In this document: in pieces, positions 37,611 to 47,047 of the stretch | Position numbering within the stretch: position 1 is the first letter of the stretch | Layout of the letters: the number at the start of each line of letters is the position of its first letter | Assembly: GCF_014230465.1 (NCBI RefSeq) | Contig: NZ_JAAXCY010000010.1 | Coordinates: 186,001 to 250,000, forward strand | DNA from: Pseudomonas cremoris | GTDB lineage: Bacteria > Pseudomonadota > Gammaproteobacteria > Pseudomonadales > Pseudomonadaceae | Direction: 5' to 3' | DNA length: 64,000 nucleotides | The notes under the pieces: model-generated | What the model saw: only the letters and a program-made list of their open reading frames with translations | The model's database searches: none | Told to the model about the DNA's origin: nothing | Made by a program: the position numbers and the translations under genes

Positions 37611-38933
37611 ATGAGCGAACAACACACTCCGGTCCTGCGCGAGTCGGCCACCTTCGACCGCCTGACCATCCAGGAAATCCAGCGTGCCGCCGAAACCGGC
37701 ATCTACGACATTCGCGGCGGCGGCACCAAGCGCAAGCTGCCGCATTTCGATGACCTGTTGCTGCTCGGCGCCAGCGTGTCGCGCTACCCGCTGGAAGGCT
37801 ATCGCGAGAAGTGCGGCACCGATGTAATCCTCGGCAACCGCTTTGCCAAGAAGCCGATCCACCTGAAAATCCCGGTGACCATCGCCGGCATGAGCTTCGG
37901 CGCACTCTCGGCCAATGCCAAGGAAGCCCTGGGCCGTGGCGCGACCATCGCCGGTACCAGCACCACCACCGGCGACGGCGGCATGACCCCGGAAGAACGC
38001 GGCCAGTCCCAGCACTTGGTGTATCAGTACCTGCCGTCGCGCTACGGCATGAACCCGGATGACTTGCGCAAGGCCGACGCCATCGAGATCGTCCTCGGCC
38101 AGGGCGCCAAGCCCGGCGGTGGCGGCATGTTGCTGGGCATGAAAGTGACCGAGCGCGTGGCCGGCATGCGCACCTTGCCGATCGGCGTGGACCAGCGCAG
38201 CGCCTGCCGCCACCCGGACTGGACCGGCCCGGATGACTTGGCAATCAAGATCGCCGAGCTGCGCGAGATCACCGATTGGGAAAAACCGATCTACGTGAAA
38301 ATCGGTGCCAGCCGCCCGTATTACGACGTGAAGCTGGCGGTGAAAGCCGGTGCCGATGTGATCGTGCTCGACGGCATGCAAGGCGGTACGGCAGCAACCC
38401 AGGAAGTGTTTATCGAACACGTCGGCATCCCGATTCTGTCGGCCATCCCGCAGGCGGTACAGGCGTTGCAGGAGATGGGCATGCACCGCAAGGTGCAGTT
38501 GATTGTGTCGGGCGGCATCCGTAACGGCGCCGATGTGGCCAAGGCCATGGCGATGGGCGCGGATGCGGTGGCCATCGGCACGGCGGCGCTGATTGCCCTG
38601 GGCGACAACCACCCACGCTTGGACGAGGAGTTGAAAAAGATCGGCTCGGCGGCCGGTTTCTACGACGACTGGCAAAACGGCCGCGACCCGGCCGGCATCA
38701 CCACCCAGGACCCGGAGCTGTCCAAGCGCCTGGACCCGGTGGAAGGCGGGCGCCGCTTGGCCAACTACCTGCGGGTGATGGTGCTGGAAGCCCAGACCAT
38801 GGCACGCGCGTGCGGCAAGTCGCACCTGCACAACCTCGATCCCGAGGACCTGGTTGCTCTGACCGTAGAGTCCGCCGCCATGGCCCGTGTACCGCTGGCC
38901 GGCACTTCTTGGATCCCCGGCTCCGGCTATTAA
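37611..38933 (+). CDS. mgsC: N-methylglutamate synthase subunit C (FMN-binding glutamate synthase domain)
   Basis: The product is 440 aa. It carries the TIM-barrel FMN domain of glutamate synthase: IPVTIAGMSFGALSANAKEALGRGA near residue 85, STTTGDGGMTPEER, ADAIEIVLGQGAKPGGGGMLLG near 158, YVKIGASRPYYDVKLAVKAGADVIVLDGMQGGTAATQE near 230, and SGGIRNGADVAKAMAMGADAVAIGTAALIA near 300. It transfers the methylamine released by MgsA onto 2-oxoglutarate. It begins 15 bases after mgsB with AGGAG. The N-methylglutamate dehydrogenase (mgdABCD) that normally follows is not in the window. Confidence 0.87.
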   Translation: MSEQHTPVLRESATFDRLTIQEIQRAAETGIYDIRGGGTKRKLPHFDDLLLLGASVSRYPLEGYREKCGTDVILGNRFAKKPIHLKIPVTIAGMSFGALSANAKEALGRGATIAGTSTTTGDGGMTPEERGQSQHLVYQYLPSRYGMNPDDLRKADAIEIVLGQGAKPGGGGMLLGMKVTERVAGMRTLPIGVDQRSACRHPDWTGPDDLAIKIAELREITDWEKPIYVKIGASRPYYDVKLAVKAGADVIVLDGMQGGTAATQEVFIEHVGIPILSAIPQAVQALQEMGMHRKVQLIVSGGIRNGADVAKAMAMGADAVAIGTAALIALGDNHPRLDEELKKIGSAAGFYDDWQNGRDPAGITTQDPELSKRLDPVEGGRRLANYLRVMVLEAQTMARACGKSHLHNLDPEDLVALTVESAAMARVPLAGTSWIPGSGY

Positions 38934-38935
38934 CC

Positions 38936-38968
38936 TTGTAGTGAGCGGGGCAAGCCCGCTCACTACAA
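38936..38968. repeat. REP-type hairpin between mgsC and amtB
   Basis: A perfect 14-bp stem TTGTAGTGAGCGGG / CCCGCTCACTACAA with a five-base loop follows the mgsC stop. There is no T-run, so it more likely stabilises the upstream mRNA than ends it. Confidence 0.75.
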
Positions 38969-39023
38969 CACCCTCGTTCACCACAACCAGGCACTTCCCA
39001 TTTCTTTTGCAGGAGCTTTGAAC

Positions 39024-40334
39024 ATGGTCAATCGTCTTCTTGCTGTATTGGCGGCCAGTGCATTCGTGCCGTTGGCCCAGGCTGCCGATGCCCCCGTCCT
39101 GAACACCGGCAGCACCGCCTGGATGGTCACCGCCGCCGTGCTGGTGTTGTTCATGTGCCTGCCGGGACTCGCGCTGTTCTACGGTGGATTGGTCCGCGCG
39201 AAAAACATGCTGTCGTTGTTCACCCAGTGTTTTGGTATCGCAGGACTCGTTGGCGTGCTGTGGGTGATCTACGGCTACAGCATGGTGGTCGACACCACGG
39301 GCATGGTTGAAGGGCAGGTGACCTTCAACAGTTTTGTCGGTGGTTTGAGCCGTGCCTTTCTGGCGGGTATGACGCCCGACAGCCTGGTGGGGGATATCCC
39401 GGAAGGCGTGTTCGTGACCTTCCAGATGACCTTCGCCATCATCACTCCTGCACTCATCGCAGGTGCCTTTGCCGAACGCATGAAGTTCTCGGCGGCGCTG
39501 CTGTTCATGGCCATCTGGTTCACCCTGGTGTACGCACCGGTGGCGCATATGGTGTGGGGCGGTTCGGGGGCCTTGATGCACAACTGGGGCGTGTTGGACT
39601 TTGCCGGCGGCACCGCGGTGCACATCAACGCCGGTGTGGCGGCGCTGGCCGCATGCCTGATCCTCGGCAAGCGCAAGGGCTACCAGAACACGCCGATGCC
39701 TGCGCATAACCTGAGCCTGACCATGGTCGGCGCGGCGATGCTGTGGGTCGGCTGGTTTGGCTTCAATATCGGCTCCGGTGGCGGGCTGAATGGCACCTCG
39801 GGCATCGTCATGCTCAACACCCAACTGGGAGCGTGTGCGGGCATTCTCGGCTGGATGTTCACCGAGTGGTTCAAGGTCGGCAAGCCGAGCGCGTTGGGTT
39901 TGGCCAGTGGTGCGCTAGCCGGTTTGGTAGGGATTACCCCCGCCTGCGCCTATGTCGGCGTCGGTGGTGCATTGGCCATTGGCCTGTTGTGCGGGGTGTT
40001 CTGCTACCTGAGCGTGACCGTGTTGAAACGCCGTTTTGGCTACGACGACAGCCTCGACGTATTCGGTTTGCACGGCATCGGCGGCATGATCGGCGCAGTG
40101 CTGACTGGCGTGTTCTGCGTACCGTCGATGGGCGGGCTGGTGGAAGGCGTGACCATGGGCGGCCAGGTAATCGCACAGATCAAAGGCGTGCTGTTGACCA
40201 CGGTGTATTGCTTTGTGGTCAGTTGGATCATCCTCAAGGTGGTCAATGCGTTGATCGGCTTGCGTGCCCATGAGTCGGTGGAAGAAATGGGGTTGGACAT
40301 GGCGGAGCACAACGAGCGGGCCTACAACCACTGA
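39024..40334 (+). CDS. amtB: Ammonium/methylammonium transporter (Amt family)
   Basis: The product is 436 aa with signal peptide-like MVNRLLAVLAASAFVPLAQA and eleven further membrane segments. The pore and twin-His residues are visible: FYGGLVRAKNMLS near residue 55, YAPVAHMVWGGSGAL near 175 (first His) and DVFGLHGIGGMIGA near 350 (second His). No glnK lies beside it, unlike the housekeeping amtB. Its place behind gmaS-mgsABC points to uptake or recapture of methylammonium. ATG 39024 with AGGAG eight bases upstream is chosen; TTG 39018 is too close to the site. Confidence 0.9.
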   Translation: MVNRLLAVLAASAFVPLAQAADAPVLNTGSTAWMVTAAVLVLFMCLPGLALFYGGLVRAKNMLSLFTQCFGIAGLVGVLWVIYGYSMVVDTTGMVEGQVTFNSFVGGLSRAFLAGMTPDSLVGDIPEGVFVTFQMTFAIITPALIAGAFAERMKFSAALLFMAIWFTLVYAPVAHMVWGGSGALMHNWGVLDFAGGTAVHINAGVAALAACLILGKRKGYQNTPMPAHNLSLTMVGAAMLWVGWFGFNIGSGGGLNGTSGIVMLNTQLGACAGILGWMFTEWFKVGKPSALGLASGALAGLVGITPACAYVGVGGALAIGLLCGVFCYLSVTVLKRRFGYDDSLDVFGLHGIGGMIGAVLTGVFCVPSMGGLVEGVTMGGQVIAQIKGVLLTTVYCFVVSWIILKVVNALIGLRAHESVEEMGLDMAEHNERAYNH

Positions 40335-40363
40335 GCCTTACCCTGAATAAATGCAGTCTTTTT

Positions 40364-40389
40364 AATGTGGGAGCGGGCTTGCTCGCGAA
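40364..40389. repeat. Single REP unit
   Basis: aatgtgggagcgggcttgctcgcgaa is a single unit at the left end of the duplicated folD tail. A diverged unit (ctgtgggagctgtcttgcctgcg) lies at the matching position 40538-40560 before the intact folD. Confidence 0.8.
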
Positions 40390-40392
40390 GGC

Positions 40393-40495
40393 TCAGATCC
40401 CCGCCAGCGCGCGGGGCAGGGTGGTGCGCTGCAACTGGCTGGCACTCAGGGTGTTTTTCAGCAAGTAGGCAATGGTCATCGGCCCCACGCCGTCA
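40393..40495 (-). pseudogene. Duplicated 3' end of folD
   Basis: This segment repeats 40566-40668, the last 34 codons of folD, with only a few changes. It encodes ...[30 protein letters not shown] and the same TGA, here at 40395-40393. Beyond 40495 the match stops abruptly. A REP unit precedes both copies, so the duplicated unit (40365-40495 against 40538-40668) includes REP plus gene tail. Confidence 0.8.
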
Positions 40496-40565
40496 GAACG
40501 CACCCGGCTACAGACCTCCCAGGCACCACCAGATCCCCTGTGGGAGCTGTCTTGCCTGCGATGGC

Positions 40566-41471
40566 TCAGATCACCGCCAGCGCGCGGGGCAGGGTGGTGC
40601 GCTGCAACTGGCTGGCAATCAGGGTGTTTTTCAGCAAGTAGGCAATGGTCATCGGCCCCACGCCGCCAGGCACTGGGGTGATGGCGCTGGCCACGGTGCG
40701 GGCGCTGGCGTAATCAACATCCCCCACCAGGCGTGTGCCGGTGTCGGTGTTGATGCGGTTGATCCCCACATCAATCACCACCGCACCGGGCTTGAGCCAA
40801 CTGGCGTCGATCAATTGCGGGCGACCCACGGCCGCCACCACGATATCGGCCAAACGGCACAACGCCGCTGCATCGCGGCTACGCGAGTGCACCACGCTGA
40901 CTGAGCAGTTGGCCTGCAGCAGCAAGGTCGCCATCGGCTTGCCAACAATGTTCGAGCGCCCAATCACCACCGCGTGCAAACCGCTCAGGTCGCCACAGGT
41001 TTCATACAGCAGGCGCATGCAGCCGCTGGGAGTGCAGGGCGTCAGTACTTCGATGCCTTGCACCAGGCCGCCGACGTTTTCGCGATGGAACCCATCCACG
41101 TCCTTGATCGGATCAATGGCGTGGATCACTGCCTGCTCGTCGATATGCGCCGGTAATGGCAACTGCACCAGAATGCCATTCACGGTGGCATCTGCGTTGA
41201 GTTGTGCAATCAACGCCAGCACCTGTTGTTGACTGGCATCCTGCGCCAAACGGTACTCCAGCGAGCGAATGCCTACGTCCTTGGCCCGTAGCAGTTTATT
41301 GCGCACGTACACTTCGCTGGCCGGGTCTTCGCCTACCAGCAGCACCGCCAGGGCCGGGAAGACCTGCTGGGTAGCGAGTGCCTGGACCTCTGCGCGAACC
41401 TCGTCGAGCACCAGGGCAGAGATGGCCTTGCCGTCGATATCGCGGGCAAGGGCAGGGAGGGGACTGGTCAA
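40566..41471 (-). CDS. folD: Methylenetetrahydrofolate dehydrogenase / methenyltetrahydrofolate cyclohydrolase
   Basis: The product is about 301 aa. Motifs: [14 protein letters not shown] near residue 55 (catalytic Lys), [12 protein letters not shown] near 99, [23 protein letters not shown] near 143, [14 protein letters not shown] near 165, and [15 protein letters not shown] near 264. It oxidises methylene-THF to methenyl- and formyl-THF. Placed at the end of the tmm/tdm/dmm run, it is probably a second, pathway-dedicated folD for C1 units from demethylation. The start is uncertain: TTG 41471 follows GGTGA; GTG 41480 or a far-upstream start giving a hydrophobic leader are less likely. Confidence 0.85.
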   Translation of the reverse strand: MTSPLPALARDIDGKAISALVLDEVRAEVQALATQQVFPALAVLLVGEDPASEVYVRNKLLRAKDVGIRSLEYRLAQDASQQQVLALIAQLNADATVNGILVQLPLPAHIDEQAVIHAIDPIKDVDGFHRENVGGLVQGIEVLTPCTPSGCMRLLYETCGDLSGLHAVVIGRSNIVGKPMATLLLQANCSVSVVHSRSRDAAALCRLADIVVAAVGRPQLIDASWLKPGAVVIDVGINRINTDTGTRLVGDVDYASARTVASAITPVPGGVGPMTIAYLLKNTLIASQLQRTTLPRALAVI

Positions 41472-41504
41472 GAGCGTCACCGTTATCAGGAGGAGTAGGA
41501 GAGG

Positions 41505-41526
41505 GCTGAGGGACGGATCCCTCAGC
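41505..41526. terminator. Hairpin between the APC permease gene and folD
   Basis: A stem GCTGAGGG / CCCTCAGC with a six-base loop lies 20 bases after the permease stop. No T-run follows in the minus-strand direction (CTCTCCTACTCC), so it may be a weak attenuator or processing hairpin inside the operon. Confidence 0.4.
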
Positions 41527-41545
41527 GATAAACAGGCCAGGCAGC

Positions 41546-43225
41546 TCAGGCTACCAGTTGATGGCAACCGTACACCACCAGCACGCCAGCGATCAGCGTG
41601 GCATAGGGCAGCCAGCCGGCGCGGCGTTGGCCGTCATCGGCCTGGATATACAGGTCGGTGAGCATGGCGGCGGGGAAGCGGCCCTTGTCCTGCACATAGT
41701 GGCGGTAGCAGAACACCGGCAAAATCAGCAGTGCCAACAGCAGGCCGGTGACCAATGTGCCCGCGCCCCAGATGTCCGCGCCCAGGCCCATGCAGGCCAG
41801 GTTGACGAAGCTCAGCACGCCGCCGGCCGCGAGCAAGAGCGTCGGGGCCTTGTACGGGCGCACCCAGTCGGGGCGGTCCAGGCGATGGATCCAGCCAGCA
41901 TTGAGGTTGAGGAAGTTGAAGATGATGTAGCTGACGTTGGACGCCGCCAGCACAAACACGTAGTCGGACATCAGCAACAGCAGCAGGTTGAACGACAAGT
42001 CGGTCCACATCGCCGCCGTCGGCGCGCCGTGTTCGTTGGTGCGCCCCAGGTACTTGGGCAGCCAGCCATCCACCGAGGCTTGGTACAGGGTGCGCGACGA
42101 ACCGGACATCGACGTCATGATCGCCAGCAACGTCGCCAGCACCAGCATGATCAGCACGATATTGGCTACCACCTTGCCGCCGCCGATGCTGTCGGCCATT
42201 ACCTGGCCAACGCCCATGCCGCTGTAGATCGCCGGCGACAGCAAGCCGCTGTACACCGCTGGCGTGACCACTGCGCCGCTGGCATCGAGCACTGCCGGGG
42301 TGACCAATTGGCCCAGCCCGAGGCTGCCCTGGAATGCCAGCGGTACCAGGGTGAACACCAGGATGCACAACAACCCGGCGTAGAAGATCGCCTTGAAGGT
42401 GTCACGCTTGGGGTCCTTGAATTCACGGGTGTAGCACACCGCCGTTTCGAAGCCGTAGGTGGACCACGCCGCCATGAACAACCCGCCGGCCATCAGCGAC
42501 CAGCCCGAAATGTCCCATGGGCCGTCGATGACTTGCCCGGCCGCATCATGGGCCAAGGGGTACAGCGGCAGGAAGTTGGCCTGGGCCGCATCCCCGGTAA
42601 ACAACGGCACCACGCCCACCAGCAACAGCGGAATCAACGAGGTGACGCCGAGTACCAACGTCAGGCGCGCCGAACGCAGGATGCCGCCATGCTGCACGGC
42701 AAACACCGTCAGCAGGATCAGCAGGCCAATGCCGAAGGTCGCATTGATACGCAGCGACAGCCCGCTCTTGATCCAGCCCAGGTCCAGCAGGGTCAGTTGC
42801 CAGGTATTGATCAACGCATCGGCAGGAAACAGCGCGGTGAGGATGTACCCCGCCGCCAGCCCCGAACCGATGGACAGCACCGGCGACCAGGCCAGCCAGT
42901 TGCACCACACCGACACCGGCGCAATCAGCTTGCTGTAGCGTACCCAGGCCACTGCGCCATACACCGAGGCGCCGCCGGATTTATGCGGGAACAGCCCGGC
43001 AATTTCGGCATAGGTAAAGGCCTGGATGAACCCGAACAGGATCGACACGATCCATACGATCCACGCCGGCTTGCCCACGGTGGCGGCAATCGCGCCGATG
43101 GAAAACAGCACCAGCGCGGGCACGCCGCTGGCAACCCAGAATGCCCCGCGCCAATCGATCTTGCGGTGCAGGCTGCCCACTGAGCTGGCAGCCTGCGGAA
43201 CGGCCTCGAATGTAGTCGCTTCCAT
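41546..43225 (-). CDS. APC-superfamily permease, candidate methylated-amine transporter
   Basis: The product is 559 aa with 12 to 14 predicted membrane segments. APC fold features: the discontinuous first helix ([71 protein letters not shown]), and [31 protein letters not shown] near residue 255. The protein is longer than most APC carriers. It lies between tdm and folD in the methylated-amine run, 76 bases after tdm, so it is a candidate importer of TMA, TMAO or dimethylamine, in place of the TmoXWV ABC system of marine bacteria. The cargo is inferred from context only. Confidence 0.8.
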   Translation of the reverse strand: MEATTFEAVPQAASSVGSLHRKIDWRGAFWVASGVPALVLFSIGAIAATVGKPAWIVWIVSILFGFIQAFTYAEIAGLFPHKSGGASVYGAVAWVRYSKLIAPVSVWCNWLAWSPVLSIGSGLAAGYILTALFPADALINTWQLTLLDLGWIKSGLSLRINATFGIGLLILLTVFAVQHGGILRSARLTLVLGVTSLIPLLLVGVVPLFTGDAAQANFLPLYPLAHDAAGQVIDGPWDISGWSLMAGGLFMAAWSTYGFETAVCYTREFKDPKRDTFKAIFYAGLLCILVFTLVPLAFQGSLGLGQLVTPAVLDASGAVVTPAVYSGLLSPAIYSGMGVGQVMADSIGGGKVVANIVLIMLVLATLLAIMTSMSGSSRTLYQASVDGWLPKYLGRTNEHGAPTAAMWTDLSFNLLLLLMSDYVFVLAASNVSYIIFNFLNLNAGWIHRLDRPDWVRPYKAPTLLLAAGGVLSFVNLACMGLGADIWGAGTLVTGLLLALLILPVFCYRHYVQDKGRFPAAMLTDLYIQADDGQRRAGWLPYATLIAGVLVVYGCHQLVA

Positions 43226-43301
43226 CTTTGTATTCCCATGTCTGAATAGCGGTTAAGTGGGGGCAGTCAAAGTAGGGTGGCGCACGCGGTGTTCGGGACG
43301 A

Positions 43302-45644
43302 TCAGCTACGCACCCGGCTCTTGTCCGGGTCGTAGAAAATCGCTGCGCTGACCGTGGCGCTGATGCGCTTCTGCAGGCCATCGACTTTGCCAATCTCCAC
43401 CACGCTGCCAGGCTCGGCGCACGTGACGTCCACCCGGCACAACGCGATGTTGCTGGCCAGCAGCGGGGAACGGCAGGCACTGGTGATGACCCCGACCTGG
43501 GCGCGGCCGCGGTAAACCGGGTCGCCATGGTGCGCGGCCTCATTGCCATCCAGGTGCAGGCCGACCAGCTTGTGGGTGGGGTGGGCGCTGCGGCGCAACA
43601 AGGCGTCACGCCCGATAAAGTCATCGGTCTTGCTTTTCAGCGGCACGCTGAACCCGATGCCCGCCTCGAAGGGATCGGTCTGGTCACTGAACTCATACCC
43701 GGCAAAAATCAGCCCGGCTTCGATGCGCAACATATCCAGGGCTTCCAGGCCCAGGGGCACCAGGCCCAAAGGCTCGCCCAGTTGCCAGATACGGTCCCAC
43801 ACGCGCTCCGCGTCTTCGGGTTGGCACCAGACCTCGTAGCCCAGTTCGCCGGTGTAGCCGGTGCGCGAAATCATCAACGGGCAGCCGTCGAAGCCGTCCA
43901 GCCGCCCCACCAGGAAGCGGAACCAGCCAAGGGTTTCCACGCTGGGCTGGGTGAGCGGCGTCCAGACCATCTGCTTGAGCAAGTCGCGGCTCAGCGGTCC
44001 TTGAACCGCCAGGTTGTGGATCTGCTCGCTGGCGGACTTGACCCACACCTTCATGCCCAATTTCTGTGCCTGCTCGCGCAACCACACCCCGGCGTAGTCT
44101 TCCCCGCAGATCCAGCGAAAGTTGTCCGGGCCCAGGCGCAGCAACGTGCCGTCATCGAGCATGCCGCCGTGGGCGTGGCACATCGCCGAATACACCACCT
44201 GGCCCACCGCCAGCCGGCGTACATCGCGAGTCAGGCAGTGCTGCAACAGGGCTTCGGCGTCAGGGCCGATGATGTCGAATTTGCGCAGGGCGGTCAGGTC
44301 CATCACCGCAACGCGCTCGCGACACCCCAGGTATTCCTCGATGGCGCCATAACCGTCGTAGCGCAGCGGCAGCCACCAGTTGCGGTAGTCGCTGAAGCTG
44401 CCGGTGAGGGCGCTGGTGCGGGAGTGAAACCCGGATTCGCGGGTCAGGATCGGGTCGGCATCTGCCGTGGTTCGTGTGCTCATGGCGATGGAAAAACGCT
44501 CCTTTTCGCTGTAGATGCGGACATGGATATCGCTCGGTTCCCAGCCATTGGCCGGGTCGATGTCATCCGGGCACGAGGTGCTGGCACACAGCAGGTCGGT
44601 AGTGGCGCGCAACAACACATAGTCGCCGGGGCGCGACCAGGGTTCGTCGAGGGTCATCTGCTGGTGCGCGTCGATGCCGGTGTTGAAGAAAAAATTGATC
44701 GCCGGCCAACCGCTGCGTGCCTGTACGCCGTGGGAGGCGAGGACCTGGCTGAGGTTGTCGCTGCAGTTGTCGTGCCCAAAGTAGCCGTGGCTTTCGTAAT
44801 AGCGCGCCGCGCAGGCCAGGGCGAACGAGTCGTGGCGGCCCACGGTGTCGCGCACCACCTCGAGCATCGGCTGCATCTGGCGGTCGAAAAACTTCGAGAA
44901 CAGCCCAGGCGCCGGGTAGGCGCTGCCGTTCAGGGTGCGCGTCACGGTCTGGTCCAGGTCCAGTTCCACACCACGGTCCAGGGCGCGGCGGTCGAGGGCG
45001 ACGAAGTCCGAGCACTGTCGCCCGGCCACGTCCAGCACCTGCACGTACTGGCCCTTGCCTACGGTGTAGCTGCGCGCGCTGCCAGCGTGCAGGGTGAACT
45101 CGTCGAGCAGTTCGCCCAGCGGTTCTGGCAGGCCTGGCAGCAGCAAGGGCGACGGGTTGGCACGGGTGACCCAGACCCTGAGTTCGCTGGGCCGGTACTG
45201 CTGGTCCACGGCGGTGGGCCCTGCGGGTGCGGCAATGATCAGCAAGCCCTCGTCCGTGGCGGTGAAGCGCCGGCTGTAGTTGGCCGGGCTGTCTTCGTCC
45301 CACAATGAGGCGGCGTGGGGCAAGCGTTGCGGATCGATGCCGCGTCGGCTCAAGGCTTGCTGGATGCGCCGCGCCTGGGGCGTTGCGCGGGCTAACTGGG
45401 CCGGGATAAAAGCGCAGTCCGGCGCGCCCTGTAGCGCCCAGTCCGACAGCGTGCTGCGCCCCTTACTGTCCAGGGCCAGCAGTTCGCAGGGTTGGCGGCC
45501 TTCAAGGTCGATCACTTGCAGGCTGTCGCCGGGTTGCAAGTCGATCAGGGTCAAGCCGCCGACGCCGACGCGATAACGCTCCAGGTTCGGCGAGCGGGCA
45601 AACAGGCCCGGCTCTTGGGGATGGGACACCCGTGGTGCATGCAT
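43302..45644 (-). CDS. tdm: Trimethylamine N-oxide demethylase Tdm (DUF1989 + GcvT-like)
   Basis: The product is 780 aa, two domains. Residues about 20-380 form the DUF1989 part, with Cys-rich zinc-site candidates in GRQCSDFVALDRR, HDNCSDNLSQVL and CASTSCPDDIDPANG. Residues about 400-770 form a folate-binding aminomethyltransferase (GcvT) part with VAVMDLTALRKFDIIGPDAEALLQ, MISRTGYTGELGYEVWC and FIGRDALL. This exact domain pair and length are those of Tdm, which converts TMAO to dimethylamine and formaldehyde, the latter caught by THF. It lies 15 bases after tmm. ATG 45644 has GGGAG upstream. Confidence 0.87.
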   Translation of the reverse strand: MHAPRVSHPQEPGLFARSPNLERYRVGVGGLTLIDLQPGDSLQVIDLEGRQPCELLALDSKGRSTLSDWALQGAPDCAFIPAQLARATPQARRIQQALSRRGIDPQRLPHAASLWDEDSPANYSRRFTATDEGLLIIAAPAGPTAVDQQYRPSELRVWVTRANPSPLLLPGLPEPLGELLDEFTLHAGSARSYTVGKGQYVQVLDVAGRQCSDFVALDRRALDRGVELDLDQTVTRTLNGSAYPAPGLFSKFFDRQMQPMLEVVRDTVGRHDSFALACAARYYESHGYFGHDNCSDNLSQVLASHGVQARSGWPAINFFFNTGIDAHQQMTLDEPWSRPGDYVLLRATTDLLCASTSCPDDIDPANGWEPSDIHVRIYSEKERFSIAMSTRTTADADPILTRESGFHSRTSALTGSFSDYRNWWLPLRYDGYGAIEEYLGCRERVAVMDLTALRKFDIIGPDAEALLQHCLTRDVRRLAVGQVVYSAMCHAHGGMLDDGTLLRLGPDNFRWICGEDYAGVWLREQAQKLGMKVWVKSASEQIHNLAVQGPLSRDLLKQMVWTPLTQPSVETLGWFRFLVGRLDGFDGCPLMISRTGYTGELGYEVWCQPEDAERVWDRIWQLGEPLGLVPLGLEALDMLRIEAGLIFAGYEFSDQTDPFEAGIGFSVPLKSKTDDFIGRDALLRRSAHPTHKLVGLHLDGNEAAHHGDPVYRGRAQVGVITSACRSPLLASNIALCRVDVTCAEPGSVVEIGKVDGLQKRISATVSAAIFYDPDKSRVRS

Positions 45645-45659
45645 GGACAGGCTCCCGGG

Positions 45660-47027
45660 TCAGCCGACGGATTGAATAGACGTCGGCGGCTCACCGAGGT
45701 ACGCCGCCATGGAGTCATCCAGCGCGAGCAGCCACGGCGTGTGATGGGGCGGCGACTGGGTGCCGGTCATCAGCGAGCGATAGGACTTGTCGCGGTAGCC
45801 CATGATGTTTTGCGCCTTGTCGTGCTTCCAGTGCAGGAAGGTTTCGTTCACCGCCGCGATGTCGAAATTCGGGTAGTCGGTGGCGTCCACCAGGTGCTGG
45901 ATGTAGGCGCCCTGGTATTCGAACATCTGCTGATTGGTTTCCAAGGTCTGCTCGCGTGCGTGCCACTGCTGGCTGTCGGCGGCGCGCTCGGCCGCGTCCG
46001 GCAGGGCGATGCGCCCCAGGATCACATCGCGGGCGTACCAGGCCTGGGCATCGAACATGTTGAAGGAGTACCACTGGTCCTGCATGCCCAGGTAGATCAG
46101 CCGAGGGTTGGGTTCCCAGAACACGCCCTTGTAGAGGTTCATCGGCCACAGGCGGTTGTCGGTCTTGAGGCTCAGCTCATCCGGCAGGAACGGAAAATGA
46201 TGTTTGTAGCCGGTGCACAGGATCACCGCGTCGATGTGTTTGCTGCTGCCATCGACAAAGTAGGCGCGGTTGTTTTCCAGGCGCTTGAGCAGCGGTTTTT
46301 CTTCCCAGTTGTCCGGCCAGGCATAACCCATGGGTGCACTGCGGTAGCAACTGGTGATGCTGCGCGCGCCGTATTTGTAGCATTGCGAGCCGATGTCCTC
46401 GGCGGAGTAGCTGCTGCCGACAATCAGCAGGTCCTTGTCCTTGAACTCCAGTGCCTCGCGAAAATCATGGGCGTGCAGGATGCGCCCGGCGAACTGTTCG
46501 AAACCTTCGAAGTACGGCACCTTGGGCGTGGAGAAGTGGCCACAGGCATTGATCACGTAGTCGAATGCTTCGCAGGTCAGCGTATCGCTGTTGTAGTCGT
46601 GGGCGTACAGCGTGAAACGCTGGGTCTGCTCGTCAAAGGTGACCTGGCGCACCACATTGTTGAAGCGGATGTAGTCGCGCACGCCGGCCTTTTCCACGCG
46701 CCCCTTGATGTAGTCCCACAACACTTCGCGCGGCGGGTAGGAGCCGATGGGCCGGCCAAAGTGTTCTTCAAAGGTGTAGTCGGCGAACTCCAGGCATTCC
46801 TTGGGGCCGTTGGACCACAGGTAGCGGTACATGCTGCCGTGCACCGGTTCGCCGTTTTCATCCAGGCCGGTACGCCAGGTGTAGTTCCACATGCCGCCCC
46901 AGTCCTGCTGCTTTTCAAAGCACACCAGTTCGGGAATGGGCGTGCCTTGGTCGCGGGCCGACTGGAACGCGCGAAGTTGGGCCAGGCCGCACGGGCCGGC
47001 GCCGATGATTGCTACACGTAGGGTCAT
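45660..47027 (-). CDS. tmm: Trimethylamine monooxygenase Tmm (bacterial flavin-containing monooxygenase)
   Basis: The product is 455 aa. The FAD motif is [16 protein letters not shown] at residues 6-21. The FMO signature appears as [17 protein letters not shown] near residue 170, and the NADP motif [35 protein letters not shown] near 193 matches bacterial Tmm. It oxygenates trimethylamine to TMAO with NADPH and O2. It is followed after 15 bases by tdm and preceded by purU. MTLRVAII at 47027 is chosen as start; the long upstream frame is a shadow of purU. Confidence 0.88.
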   Translation of the reverse strand: MTLRVAIIGAGPCGLAQLRAFQSARDQGTPIPELVCFEKQQDWGGMWNYTWRTGLDENGEPVHGSMYRYLWSNGPKECLEFADYTFEEHFGRPIGSYPPREVLWDYIKGRVEKAGVRDYIRFNNVVRQVTFDEQTQRFTLYAHDYNSDTLTCEAFDYVINACGHFSTPKVPYFEGFEQFAGRILHAHDFREALEFKDKDLLIVGSSYSAEDIGSQCYKYGARSITSCYRSAPMGYAWPDNWEEKPLLKRLENNRAYFVDGSSKHIDAVILCTGYKHHFPFLPDELSLKTDNRLWPMNLYKGVFWEPNPRLIYLGMQDQWYSFNMFDAQAWYARDVILGRIALPDAAERAADSQQWHAREQTLETNQQMFEYQGAYIQHLVDATDYPNFDIAAVNETFLHWKHDKAQNIMGYRDKSYRSLMTGTQSPPHHTPWLLALDDSMAAYLGEPPTSIQSVG

Positions 47028-47047
47028 GAGCGTGCCTCCTGAAGGTT

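Noticed and set aside
36906..39824. 972-codon open frame on the minus strand
   Set aside because: It is antisense to mgsB, mgsC and amtB, whose products are clear families. Its translation is His/Arg/Gln-rich low-complexity of the kind produced by the complementary frame of GC-rich codons.
43257..45308. 683-codon open frame on the plus strand
   Set aside because: Antisense shadow of tdm.
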